Assembly (NCBI GenBank): GCA_002687665.1
Contig: NZAX01000001.1
Span: 3,657 to 9,930 of the forward strand
Direction: 5' to 3'
DNA: 6,274 nt
Origin: Flavobacteriaceae bacterium
GTDB lineage: Bacteria; Bacteroidota; Bacteroidia; Flavobacteriales; Flavobacteriaceae
This document shows, in pieces, positions 1-6,274 of the stretch. The first letter of the stretch is position 1; each line of letters opens with the position of its first letter. Position numbers and translations under genes: made by a program. The notes below the pieces were generated by a model that had not been told where the DNA came from, ran no database searches, and worked only from the letters and a program-made list of their open reading frames with translations.

Positions 1-458
1 TCGGCATACAGAAACTTTGGATCACCAATCTGCCCCTCTTTGATCCATTGTTTTGCTTTTTGTATGGCTGGATTAAAGCGCGACCACAGAGCCTCCATTA
101 AAAAACAATTTTGTTTTTGGGCCATTGCGATCATAGCTTGTATTTCTCCCGTATTGAGTCCCAAGGGTTTTTCACACAAAACCCCTTTTCCGGCTTGTAG
201 AGCCGCTATGGTCATCTCTTTGTGATCCTGGTTGAGGCTGGCAATATAAACGACCTCAATTTCGGGATCACGATATAAATCGTCATAATTATCATAAGCT
301 TTTTTTCCGTCAAATTCTTCCTGAAAAGCAATTGCCCTATCACGATCTTTAGAAGCTACACCGACCAACTCAGCTTGAGCTACAAGCTTTAAATCCCCGG
401 CAAATTTTTTGGCAATATTTCCCAAACCTGCAATCCCCCATTTTATTTTTTTTCTCAT
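1..458 (-). CDS. Gfo/Idh/MocA-family NAD(P)-dependent oxidoreductase, N-terminal part (runs off left edge)
   Basis: Reading the minus strand from the ATG at 458-456 gives 152 uninterrupted codons to the window edge; the C-terminal half is outside. Residues 1-120 form a Rossmann fold: a GIAGLGNIA dinucleotide-binding loop at residues 8-16, a strand ending LVGVAS at about 31-36, and the family hallmark EKPLGLN at 96-102, where Lys97 is the conserved catalytic/cofactor lysine of this superfamily. The following MEALWSRFNP (121-130) resembles the dihydrodiol dehydrogenase/glucose-fructose oxidoreductase-like branch. Members are cytoplasmic and oxidise or reduce sugars, inositols or diols with NAD(P). 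No signal peptide is visible. The start fits because the Rossmann fold begins a few residues after it. It is divergent from the sulfatase genes, which suggests but does not prove a role in sugar catabolism. The family is secure; the substrate is unknown. Confidence 0.9.
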   Translation of the reverse strand, partial: MRKKIKWGIAGLGNIAKKFAGDLKLVAQAELVGVASKDRDRAIAFQEEFDGKKAYDNYDDLYRDPEIEVVYIASLNQDHKEMTIAALQAGKGVLCEKPLGLNTGEIQAMIAMAQKQNCFLMEALWSRFNPAIQKAKQWIKEGQIGDPKFLYA

Positions 459-682
459 AGTCAGCTGATTAAATTTTAAAATCCAATTTAATATTTTATA
501 TCCAACAAAATAATCCAATTCATTAATTGAAATTTTTATAATTTGTAGAGGATTTAAGAAAACCATCTCAACGAAACTCTCAAAGATAGATTTGATATGG
601 CCAAGATAAATTTTAAATAAAAACCTGCCTGTCTGCCAGCAGAAACAATTAAACATCAACTAAATCATTAAAACTTAAACTT
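459..682. promoter_or_regulatory. Divergent AT-rich intergenic region
   Basis: These 224 bases separate the minus-strand oxidoreductase from the plus-strand sulfatase and must contain the start signals of both. The sequence is strongly AT-rich. A TATAAT hexamer lies at 537-542, directly followed by TTG, which resembles the Bacteroidota -7 element (TAnnTTTG) but with the wrong internal spacing, and I see no suitably spaced -33 TTG partner. No Shine-Dalgarno-like sequence precedes either start, which is normal for Bacteroidota. That promoters lie here is inferred from the divergent layout; no single promoter can be assigned. Confidence 0.4.
625..642. repeat. Short GC-rich imperfect palindrome in the sulfatase leader
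   Basis: An 18-base GC-rich block sits in otherwise AT-rich DNA about 40 bases upstream of the sulfatase start. CTGC at 625-628 pairs with GCAG at 639-642, and the next three inner positions pair only partly (two mismatches). It could be a degraded copy of a short dispersed intergenic palindrome, or a weak leader hairpin. Only one copy is present here, so its repetitive nature cannot be shown. Confidence 0.25.
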
Positions 683-2269
683 GTGAAAAAATTAATTCTT
701 TTCGTTTTTATTTTGCCATTTCTTTATTCATGTGAGCAAAATAAATCGCAACCACCTAACATTGTGTTTATCATGTCCGATGATCACGCTTTTCAAGCGG
801 TTAGTGCTTACGGGCATGGTTTGAACAACACCCCCAACATTGACCGAATTGCACAAGAGGGTGCTCTGTTTAACAAAGGTTTTGTGACCAATTCGATTTG
901 TGCTCCCAGTAGGGCAGTAATGCTTACAGGAAAACACAGCTTTATAAATGGAAAGGTTGACAATATCCAAGACTTTAATTGGGAGCAACCTAACTTTGCC
1001 AAAGACCTTCAAGGTGCCGGCTACCAGACTGCTATGGTCGGTAAAATTCACCTCAGAGGATTGCCTCAAGGTTTTGATTACTCTGCTGTATTACCTGGTC
1101 AGGGGCACTATTACAACCCTGATTTTATAATCAATGGGGTTAAAGAACGGATACAGGGTTATGTTACCTCAATCACCACCCAATTGAGTTTGGATTGGCT
1201 TAAAAACAAAAGAGATAAAAACAAGCCCTTTCTGCTATTGTATCACCAAAAAGCTCCACATAGAAATTGGCAGTCTGAAGAAAAGTATTTGACCCTTTTT
1301 GATGATAAAACTTTTGATTTTCCAGAAAACTTCTTCGATGACTATAAAGACCGTCCTGCCGCAGCAGCTCAAGAGATGCTAATAGCTGCTACCGAAGAGC
1401 AAATTGCCGCCGCACATGGCAAAGGCGGACACGGTCGCTGGGGACATGATTTTAAATTTCTAATCGACCCATACGGCAGAGAGACCCGATTTAACAAAGA
1501 ACTCGAACGCTATACCCCAAAACAAAAAGCAGCGTGGCTTAATGCCTACACCCCTAAAAACGAGGCTATGAAAGCCTCAAAATTAGAGGGTAAAGATTTA
1601 GCTCTATGGAAATTCAACCGTTACCTTAAGGATTACCTTCGAACTATCCAATCCGTTGATGATGGAGTTGGTGAAGTACTTAATTACCTTGATGAAACCG
1701 GTTTGGCAGAAAACACGATTGTTGTTTACACTTCAGACCAAGGCTTCTACTTGGGAGAACACGGTTGGTTTGATAAAAGATTCATGTATGAGGAATCCCT
1801 TAGAACTCCGATTTTGATGCGATATCCAAAAGAAATTAAGCCTGGTACTCAGATTAATCAAATGATTCAAAACCTTGATTTCGCCCCTACCTTTTTGGAC
1901 TATGCCGGGGTAGCCATACCTAAAGAGATGCAGGGGGAATCTTTTAGAAAAGTTGTCAGTAAGGAAAACAGTGAATGGCGTGATGCCATTTATTATACCT
2001 ATTATGAATATCCATCAGTTCATATGGTTAAACGACACAATGGAGTCAGAACCGACCGCTATAAACTCATCCATTTTTATTATGATATCGACGTATGGGA
2101 AATGTACGACTTGGAAAAAGATCCTGCTGAAATGAATAATATTTATAATGAACCTGCTTATGCAGAGATCCAGGAAATGATGCACAAAAGATATGACGAA
2201 ATGAGAGAAAAATATGGCGATTCTGATGCTCTAGACAAGCAGTTTATCGATAGCTATGTCAACCGATAA
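683..2269 (+). CDS. Lipoprotein sulfatase, S1 family, N-acetylglucosamine-6-sulfatase-like
   Basis: A 528-residue formylglycine-dependent sulfatase predicted to remove sulfate esters from glycans at the cell surface or in the periplasm. The start codon is GTG; no in-frame ATG precedes it, and the first internal ATG (Met31) would delete the signal peptide. Residues 1-17 are a lipoprotein signal ending LYSC, with Cys17 the lipidation site. The sulfatase domain starts at NIVFIMSDD (26-34; Asp33 and Asp34 are calcium ligands). Cys73 in CAPSR (73-77) is the residue converted to formylglycine. Further active-site residues are Lys121 and His123 (GKIHL), His188 and His193 (HQKAPH), Asp352 and Gln353 (SDQG), and Lys365 (FDKRF). 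The C-terminus (about 430-500) matches the usual DUF4976-like tail. The PGQGHYYNPDF, APHRNW and RPAAAAQEM stretches recall the Bacteroides S1_11 GlcNAc-6-O-sulfatase group; that subfamily call is from memory and tentative. A terminator follows the gene. Confidence 0.92.
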   Translation: MKKLILFVFILPFLYSCEQNKSQPPNIVFIMSDDHAFQAVSAYGHGLNNTPNIDRIAQEGALFNKGFVTNSICAPSRAVMLTGKHSFINGKVDNIQDFNWEQPNFAKDLQGAGYQTAMVGKIHLRGLPQGFDYSAVLPGQGHYYNPDFIINGVKERIQGYVTSITTQLSLDWLKNKRDKNKPFLLLYHQKAPHRNWQSEEKYLTLFDDKTFDFPENFFDDYKDRPAAAAQEMLIAATEEQIAAAHGKGGHGRWGHDFKFLIDPYGRETRFNKELERYTPKQKAAWLNAYTPKNEAMKASKLEGKDLALWKFNRYLKDYLRTIQSVDDGVGEVLNYLDETGLAENTIVVYTSDQGFYLGEHGWFDKRFMYEESLRTPILMRYPKEIKPGTQINQMIQNLDFAPTFLDYAGVAIPKEMQGESFRKVVSKENSEWRDAIYYTYYEYPSVHMVKRHNGVRTDRYKLIHFYYDIDVWEMYDLEKDPAEMNNIYNEPAYAEIQEMMHKRYDEMREKYGDSDALDKQFIDSYVNR

Positions 2270-2292
2270 ATCCCCATAATAAGCCCAAAATC

Positions 2293-2326
2293 AACCCTTT
2301 TACCTGTCTGGTTAAAAGGGTTTTTT
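2293..2326 (+). terminator. Rho-independent terminator between the two sulfatase genes
   Basis: A strong hairpin begins 24 bases after the first sulfatase stop codon. The left arm at 2293-2304 and right arm at 2310-2322 form 12 base pairs with one bulged T (2312 or 2313) around a 5-base loop TGTCT (2305-2309). A run of six T follows at 2321-2326, overlapping the last two pairs. The hairpin plus T-run is the classical intrinsic terminator layout on the plus strand. It ends 19 bases before the next ATG, so the second sulfatase depends on read-through or on a promoter that would have to lie inside or very close to the hairpin. Confidence 0.85.
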
Positions 2327-2345
2327 ATAAAAATTTGTCATTAAG

Positions 2346-3767
2346 ATGAAAGCTTTTTTGAGTATTTTATATATATCATTATTAACTCTGGCTTGCCAGC
2401 AGGAACAGTCCCCTAATATCATTTTGATCATGGCTGATGATCAGGGATGGGGAGATGTAGGTTATAACGGACATCCACACTTGAAGACTCCTCATCTTGA
2501 TGCTATGGCCCAAAATGGGGCTGTTTTTAAACGTTTCTATTCAGCAGGTTCGGTTTGTTCTCCAACACGAGCTAGTGTCATGACTGGAAGGCATCCAGCC
2601 AGAATGGGTATTTGCAGTGCCAACTGTGGGCATGTTAAAGCTCAGGAAATCACTCTAGCTGAGATGGTTAAAGAAAAAGGCTATCGTACGGGGCATTTTG
2701 GTAAATGGCATTTGGGAACTCTCACCAGGGACATTCTCGATGCCAATCGAGGTGGTAAAAAAGAAAACGACATCCATTACGCCCCGCCCTGGGATCACGG
2801 TTTTGATGTAAGTTTCGTTACCGAATCGAAAGTTCCAACTTGGGACCCCATGATCACACCACCCAAGACGGCAGAGGATGTTAAAGTAACCCTCTCAGAG
2901 GGAGGACCTTTTGGCACTTACTACTGGACAGGTGCGGGAAAGCGGGTAACCAAAAATCTCGATGGTGACGACTCCAGGGTTATAATGGATCGGGTGATCC
3001 CTTTTATAGAGGAATCTGTGAAACTAAATCAACCTTTTTTGTCTATCATTTGGTTTCATGCTCCACATTTACCAGTATTAACAGGAGAGAAATATAAATC
3101 TCTTTATTCCCAGCTAAGCGAGGATCAACAACATTATTATGGAGTTATTTCTGCCCTTGACGAGCAGGTAGGACGTTTGAGGAACCAACTTAAAAGTTTG
3201 GGGGTGGCCTACAATACTTTGATCTTTTATACTTCCGACAATGGTCCTGAAACATCAAAAGAAGTAAGAGACAAAAACATCCCATTTGGAAGGGCACAAG
3301 GTTTTACTAATGGCTTAAGTGGAAGAAAAAGAAGTTTACTAGAGGGAGGGATAAGAGTACCTGGAATCATAGAATGGCCAGCTAAAATACCCTCTGGAAC
3401 TAAAGTCGATGTTCCATGCTTTACCTCTGATTACTTTCCTACAATTGCTAATATTTTGGGAATTGATTCAGAAAAATACCAACGACCCTATGATGGGGAA
3501 AACCTAATACCCTATTGGACCAAACAAAAACAAAAAAGAACAAAACCTTTGGCCTTTCAATTCAACAAACAATTTGCTTTAATTGACAACGACCATAAGT
3601 TGTATGGAATTTCTCACGGAGTACAACAACTTTACGATTTGGGACAAGATGCTACAGAAGAAAACGATTTGTCAACTTTGCAACCTGAAAAATTAGAGGC
3701 TTTGCAGAGACTTTACCGAGATTGGAATTTGTCTGTTCAAAACAGCAATGCAGGAGGGGATTATTAA
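2346..3767 (+). CDS. Lipoprotein sulfatase, arylsulfatase A / GalNAc-6-sulfatase-like
   Basis: A 473-residue S1-type sulfatase, clearly different in sequence from its upstream neighbour. Residues 1-17 are a lipoprotein signal peptide ending TLAC with Cys17 as lipidation site, so it is predicted to be membrane-anchored in the periplasm or at the surface. The domain opens with NIILIMADDQGWGDVGYNGH (24-43; Asp31 and Asp32 bind calcium). Cys71 in CSPTR (71-75) is the formylglycine precursor, followed by TGRHP. Other catalytic-site residues are Lys120 and His122 (GKWHLG), His238 and His241 (HAPH), Asp298 and Asn299 (SDNGPE), and Lys328 (SGRKRS) before LLEGGIRVP. A short C-terminal subdomain ends at about residue 460. 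All expected active-site residues are present, so it should be active if matured. The pattern matches arylsulfatase A and GalNAc-6-sulfatase-like enzymes, which act on many sulfated glycans; the substrate cannot be read from sequence. TesB follows after 39 bases and may be co-transcribed. Confidence 0.92.
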   Translation: MKAFLSILYISLLTLACQQEQSPNIILIMADDQGWGDVGYNGHPHLKTPHLDAMAQNGAVFKRFYSAGSVCSPTRASVMTGRHPARMGICSANCGHVKAQEITLAEMVKEKGYRTGHFGKWHLGTLTRDILDANRGGKKENDIHYAPPWDHGFDVSFVTESKVPTWDPMITPPKTAEDVKVTLSEGGPFGTYYWTGAGKRVTKNLDGDDSRVIMDRVIPFIEESVKLNQPFLSIIWFHAPHLPVLTGEKYKSLYSQLSEDQQHYYGVISALDEQVGRLRNQLKSLGVAYNTLIFYTSDNGPETSKEVRDKNIPFGRAQGFTNGLSGRKRSLLEGGIRVPGIIEWPAKIPSGTKVDVPCFTSDYFPTIANILGIDSEKYQRPYDGENLIPYWTKQKQKRTKPLAFQFNKQFALIDNDHKLYGISHGVQQLYDLGQDATEENDLSTLQPEKLEALQRLYRDWNLSVQNSNAGGDY

Positions 3768-3806
3768 TTTTGACCTAACTTACTAAAAATTACATAAAAC
3801 TACAGG

Positions 3807-4664
3807 ATGAATCATATTCAAGATTTAATCAACTTAATCACTTTAGAGAAAACAGGTAAAAACACCTTTGAAGGACAAAATTTCCAAACGTCTTGGGGTC
3901 GCGTTTTTGGTGGACAGGTATTGGCACAGTCCCTAAATGCGGCTTATCAGACCGTCCCTGATGATCGGTTTGCCCACTCGCTCCACGGTTATTTTATATT
4001 GGGGGGAAATTTAGATTTACCAATTTCATATGAGGTGGACATTATTAGAGACGGTAAAAGTTTTACAACTCGAAGGGTAGTTGCATTCCAGGAAAGACGA
4101 GCAATCTTTAATATGTCTGCTTCTTTTCAATTGCTTCAACAAGGAGTTGACCACCAAAACTTCATGCCCAATTATATACCTCCAGAAAAATTGTTGAGTG
4201 ATCTGGAGCAATTGGAAATGCAAAAAACAGACCCTGAAGTATTTGAACGTTTTAAAAAAATCAAACCTGAGGTGATAGAATTCAGACCTGTAGAAAAGTT
4301 AAGTTTGAGGGATGATGTTAATGCTCCAGCGGAGAGTAACTATTGGTTTCGTTCCAAAGAGTCCACCCCTTTTGAAATAGCTCTTCAACATCAGTTGTTG
4401 GCTTATATCTCTGACTACGGTCTATTGCGCACAGCTACCTTACCACATAAAAAGGAACTTAGCCAAGGCCCAACTTTTTACACCAGTTTAGACCATGCGA
4501 TGTGGTTCCATCGGCCCTTTTCTCTAGACCAATGGCTTCTCTATGCTATGGACAGCCCTAGCGCTTCAAACTCTCGTGGATTTTCAAGAGGTTCTATCTT
4601 TGACCGTGAAGGTTTGTTGGTAGCATCTGCTGCTCAGGAAGGATTGATTAGGCAATTAAACTGA
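3807..4664 (+). CDS. tesB: Acyl-CoA thioesterase II
   Basis: A 285-residue cytoplasmic double-hotdog thioesterase that hydrolyses acyl-CoAs to free fatty acid and CoA; its length matches Escherichia coli TesB. The first hotdog is marked by FEGQNFQTSWGRVFGGQVLAQ (from residue 21) and LHGYFILGG (59-67), with RDGKSFTTRRVVAFQ (81-95) as the typical substrate-tunnel strand. The second hotdog carries the catalytic triad by alignment with E. coli TesB (Asp204, Thr228, Gln278): here Asp203 in ISDYGLL, Ser227 in SLDHAMWFHRPF, and Gln277 in AAQEGLIR. Thr to Ser at the middle position keeps the hydroxyl. There is no signal peptide. It starts 39 bases after the second sulfatase with no terminator between, so co-transcription is possible, but no functional link to sulfated glycans is evident. 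A partial AGG directly precedes the ATG but is too close to act as a normal ribosome binding site. Confidence 0.95.
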   Translation: MNHIQDLINLITLEKTGKNTFEGQNFQTSWGRVFGGQVLAQSLNAAYQTVPDDRFAHSLHGYFILGGNLDLPISYEVDIIRDGKSFTTRRVVAFQERRAIFNMSASFQLLQQGVDHQNFMPNYIPPEKLLSDLEQLEMQKTDPEVFERFKKIKPEVIEFRPVEKLSLRDDVNAPAESNYWFRSKESTPFEIALQHQLLAYISDYGLLRTATLPHKKELSQGPTFYTSLDHAMWFHRPFSLDQWLLYAMDSPSASNSRGFSRGSIFDREGLLVASAAQEGLIRQLN

Positions 4665-4754
4665 TCTTAGGATCTACTTGTTTTTGTTTATTAATTTTTA
4701 CACCAATATCTATCATCTTCTGCTTTTCTTTTTAATTTGCAAGAAATCCTTTGA
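4665..4754. other. AT-rich gap between tesB and rmuC
   Basis: Ninety T-rich bases with no coding potential. A GATC-TTAG-GATC inverted repeat just after the tesB stop has only four base pairs and no adjacent T-run, so I do not call it a terminator. No promoter with both Bacteroidota elements at proper spacing is recognisable. Whether rmuC has its own promoter here is unresolved. Confidence 0.4.
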
Positions 4755-6038
4755 ATGGAAATCGTACTATTGACTTTATCATTTTTGACTTTTGGGGTGC
4801 TTTTGTTTTTGTATTTCAAAAAACAGGGAAGCAATGGATTATCAGTTGAACTGCGGGAGTTGATCAAAAAGGAATTATACCAAAACAGGGACGAACTCTC
4901 GAAAAACCTGAGGGAAACCCGTTTGGAGATCACACAAAGTATGGAACGACTCAACGAAGTATTGGCAAAAAAAGCCAAGGAGGATAGGGAGGAATTGCGC
5001 AATACCCTCAAGGATTTTCAGGAAGCCTTTTCCAAAAATGTAACAGCCTTTAACGAGTTGCAAAAGCAAAATTTTGAACGTCTTAATCAAAAGCAAGATG
5101 AATTGGTAAAATCGACTGAGTTAAAGCTGGAAAAGATGCGTGAAACTGTGGATGAAAAACTCCACAAGACATTGGAGGAGCGTTTGGGTAAATCTTTTGA
5201 AGTGGTCACCCAGCAGTTATTAAGGGTGCAAAAGGGACTAGGAGAAATGCAGACCTTAGCTGCTGGGGTTGGTGACCTTAAGAAGGTATTGAGCAATGTC
5301 AAAACAAGTGGAGTTTTGGGTGAGATACAGTTAGGCAATATTTTGGAGCAAATTCTCGCTCCTGAGCAATACGATGCCAATGTAAAAACTAAAAAAGGAT
5401 CCGATGCACTGGTGGAATACGCTATCAAACTTCCAGGGAAAAGCCACAGTAATCGTCCGGTTTACTTGCCTGTAGATGCCAAGTTTCCTCAAGAAGATTA
5501 CACTCGTTTGCAATTAGCCTATGAGGCGGGTGATCCAGAGGCGATAGAAGTCTCTTTGGCTGCCTTACTCAATACTGTAAAGAAATTCGCCAAAGACATT
5601 TCCCAAAGGTATATCGATCCACCCCATACTACGGATTTTGGTATTATGTTTTTGCCTTTTGAGGGCTTGTATGCTGAGGTGACTCGACATCCAAAGGTGA
5701 TCGCCCAATTGCAAAGAGAATACAAGATCATTCTGACTGGTCCCACTACTTTGGCGGCCATGCTCAACAGTTTACAAATGGGCTTTAAGACCCTAGCGAT
5801 TCAGAAACGTAGCAGTGAGGTCTGGGATGTTTTGGCTAGTGTTAAAAAAGAGTTTTCTTCCTTTGGTACCGTCCTAGAAAAGGCCCAGCGCAAGATCAAA
5901 GAGGCTGACAACGAGATAGAAAAAATGGTGACCACCCGTACCCGTATGATGTTGTCCAAACTCCGTAAGGTAGAAGAGATAGAACCTTCTAAAGCTGAGG
6001 ATAAAAAGGAGGAGGACGACCTGTTAAAACTTCAATAG
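4755..6038 (+). CDS. rmuC: DNA recombination protein RmuC
   Basis: A 427-residue protein of the RmuC family, which in Escherichia coli limits inversions between short inverted repeats and is thought to be a nuclease acting on DNA secondary structures. Residues 3-20 form one N-terminal transmembrane helix, followed by KK, so the body is predicted cytoplasmic and membrane-tethered. Residues about 30-165 are highly charged and heptad-like, a long coiled coil. The RmuC domain (about 170-400) shows SGVLGEIQLGNILEQIL (185-201), LPVDAKFP (238-245, the PD-(D/E)xK-like signature with Asp241 and Lys243), FGIMFLPFEGLYAEV (295-309), and LTGPTTLAAMLNSLQMGF (327-344). The C-terminal tail (about 405-427) is acidic and lysine-rich and probably disordered. 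The length is normal for the family. Its stop codon abuts that of the convergent downstream gene. Confidence 0.96.
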   Translation: MEIVLLTLSFLTFGVLLFLYFKKQGSNGLSVELRELIKKELYQNRDELSKNLRETRLEITQSMERLNEVLAKKAKEDREELRNTLKDFQEAFSKNVTAFNELQKQNFERLNQKQDELVKSTELKLEKMRETVDEKLHKTLEERLGKSFEVVTQQLLRVQKGLGEMQTLAAGVGDLKKVLSNVKTSGVLGEIQLGNILEQILAPEQYDANVKTKKGSDALVEYAIKLPGKSHSNRPVYLPVDAKFPQEDYTRLQLAYEAGDPEAIEVSLAALLNTVKKFAKDISQRYIDPPHTTDFGIMFLPFEGLYAEVTRHPKVIAQLQREYKIILTGPTTLAAMLNSLQMGFKTLAIQKRSSEVWDVLASVKKEFSSFGTVLEKAQRKIKEADNEIEKMVTTRTRMMLSKLRKVEEIEPSKAEDKKEEDDLLKLQ

Positions 6039-6274
6039 CTAAAATCCAGCAATAACTTCTATATCAGGATTGAGGGCTTTAAAATCAGCAATGGCTTTGT
6101 CGGTTATGCTTGTATTCCAAACAAATAATTTTTTAAGACCCTTCATTTGTCCTAAAGTGATCAAAGTATTATTACTGACTCGAGTGCCATAGAGATTTAG
6201 CTCGGTTAGGTGTTCCAATTTTTGAAGGGCTTCGATACCTTTATTGGTTACTAATGGGTTTTTTTGAATCTTTA
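6039..6274 (-). CDS. Leucine-rich-repeat protein, C-terminal part (runs off right edge)
   Basis: Reading the minus strand toward a TAG at 6041-6039 gives 77 codons open to the window edge; the start lies outside. The residues form about two and a half leucine-rich repeats with a 24-residue period: a unit ending LTELNLYGTR (22-31), a unit ending LKKLFVWNTS (46-55), and a terminal capping segment ending IEVIAGF at the C-terminus. Repeats of this kind with a LYxWxT-like strand and a final PDIEV cap recall the C-termini of Bacteroidota and Planctomycetota membrane proteins that combine a cytochrome c-like domain, DUF2231 and leucine-rich repeats; that architecture is an inference, since the N-terminal domains are not in view. 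Repeat periodicity, an intact frame and a proper stop make this a real gene rather than a shadow frame. Confidence 0.8.
   Translation of the reverse strand, partial: KIQKNPLVTNKGIEALQKLEHLTELNLYGTRVSNNTLITLGQMKGLKKLFVWNTSITDKAIADFKALNPDIEVIAGF

Noticed and set aside
40..225. Plus-strand open frame of 61 codons at the left end
   Set aside because: It lies opposite the Gfo/Idh/MocA gene, whose minus-strand frame has clear family motifs; the plus-strand product resembles nothing.
537..542. TATAAT hexamer as a promoter for the first sulfatase
   Set aside because: Such hexamers are frequent by chance in DNA this AT-rich, the spacing to the following TTG does not fit the Bacteroidota -7 element, and no properly spaced -33 partner was found.
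2394..2407. Near match of TGCCAGCAG(A/G)AACA at 634-647 and 2394-2407, as a possible repeat or a remnant of a lipoprotein signal sequence
   Set aside because: A 14-base match with one mismatch is expected a few times by chance in a window this size; the upstream copy has a nearby in-frame stop and no start codon.
683..3767. Recent duplication of one sulfatase gene
   Set aside because: The two proteins share only the general S1 active-site motifs and differ in length, loops and C-terminal region, so they are old, separate subfamilies.
4666..4677. GATC-TTAG-GATC inverted repeat after tesB as a terminator
   Set aside because: Only four base pairs and no immediate T-run; too weak for an intrinsic terminator.
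4691..5096. Minus-strand open frames opposite the rmuC coiled coil
   Set aside because: They are shadows of the charged, repetitive rmuC coding sequence and carry no recognisable domain.

Overview
The window looks like an ordinary chromosomal stretch from a Bacteroidota bacterium, plausibly a marine or other polysaccharide-degrading flavobacterium-like lineage. The evidence is AT-rich DNA, A-rich leaders without clear Shine-Dalgarno sequences, two lipoprotein sulfatases of the kind abundant in glycan-degrading Bacteroidota, and a leucine-rich-repeat C-terminus of a type seen in that phylum. The genus cannot be named from this sequence.

Layout, left to right. (1) Minus strand, 1-458: the N-terminal part of a Gfo/Idh/MocA-family NAD(P)-dependent oxidoreductase that runs off the left edge. 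(2) 459-682: an AT-rich divergent intergenic region that must hold the start signals for both flanking genes. (3) Plus strand, 683-2269 and 2346-3767: two consecutive but dissimilar S1-type sulfatases. Both have a lipoprotein signal peptide and an intact formylglycine motif (C-A-P-S-R and C-S-P-T-R). A strong intrinsic terminator lies between them. (4) Plus strand, 3807-4664: an acyl-CoA thioesterase II (TesB). (5) Plus strand, 4755-6038: the DNA recombination protein RmuC, with a membrane anchor, coiled coil and nuclease-like domain. (6) Minus strand, 6039-6274: the C-terminus of a leucine-rich-repeat protein whose stop codon directly abuts the rmuC stop codon.

The oxidoreductase and the two sulfatases make a plausible small carbohydrate-catabolism group: the sulfatases would strip sulfate esters from a sulfated glycan at the cell surface or in the periplasm, and the oxidoreductase could act on a released sugar in the cytoplasm. 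No SusC/SusD pair, glycoside hydrolase, regulator or sulfatase-maturating enzyme is in the window, so the substrate cannot be fixed. TesB and RmuC are housekeeping-type genes that probably mark the edge of that group.

I found no RNA gene, CRISPR array, insertion sequence or clear attachment site, and nothing that amounts to a new system. The findings below are modest observations on gene structure and arrangement.
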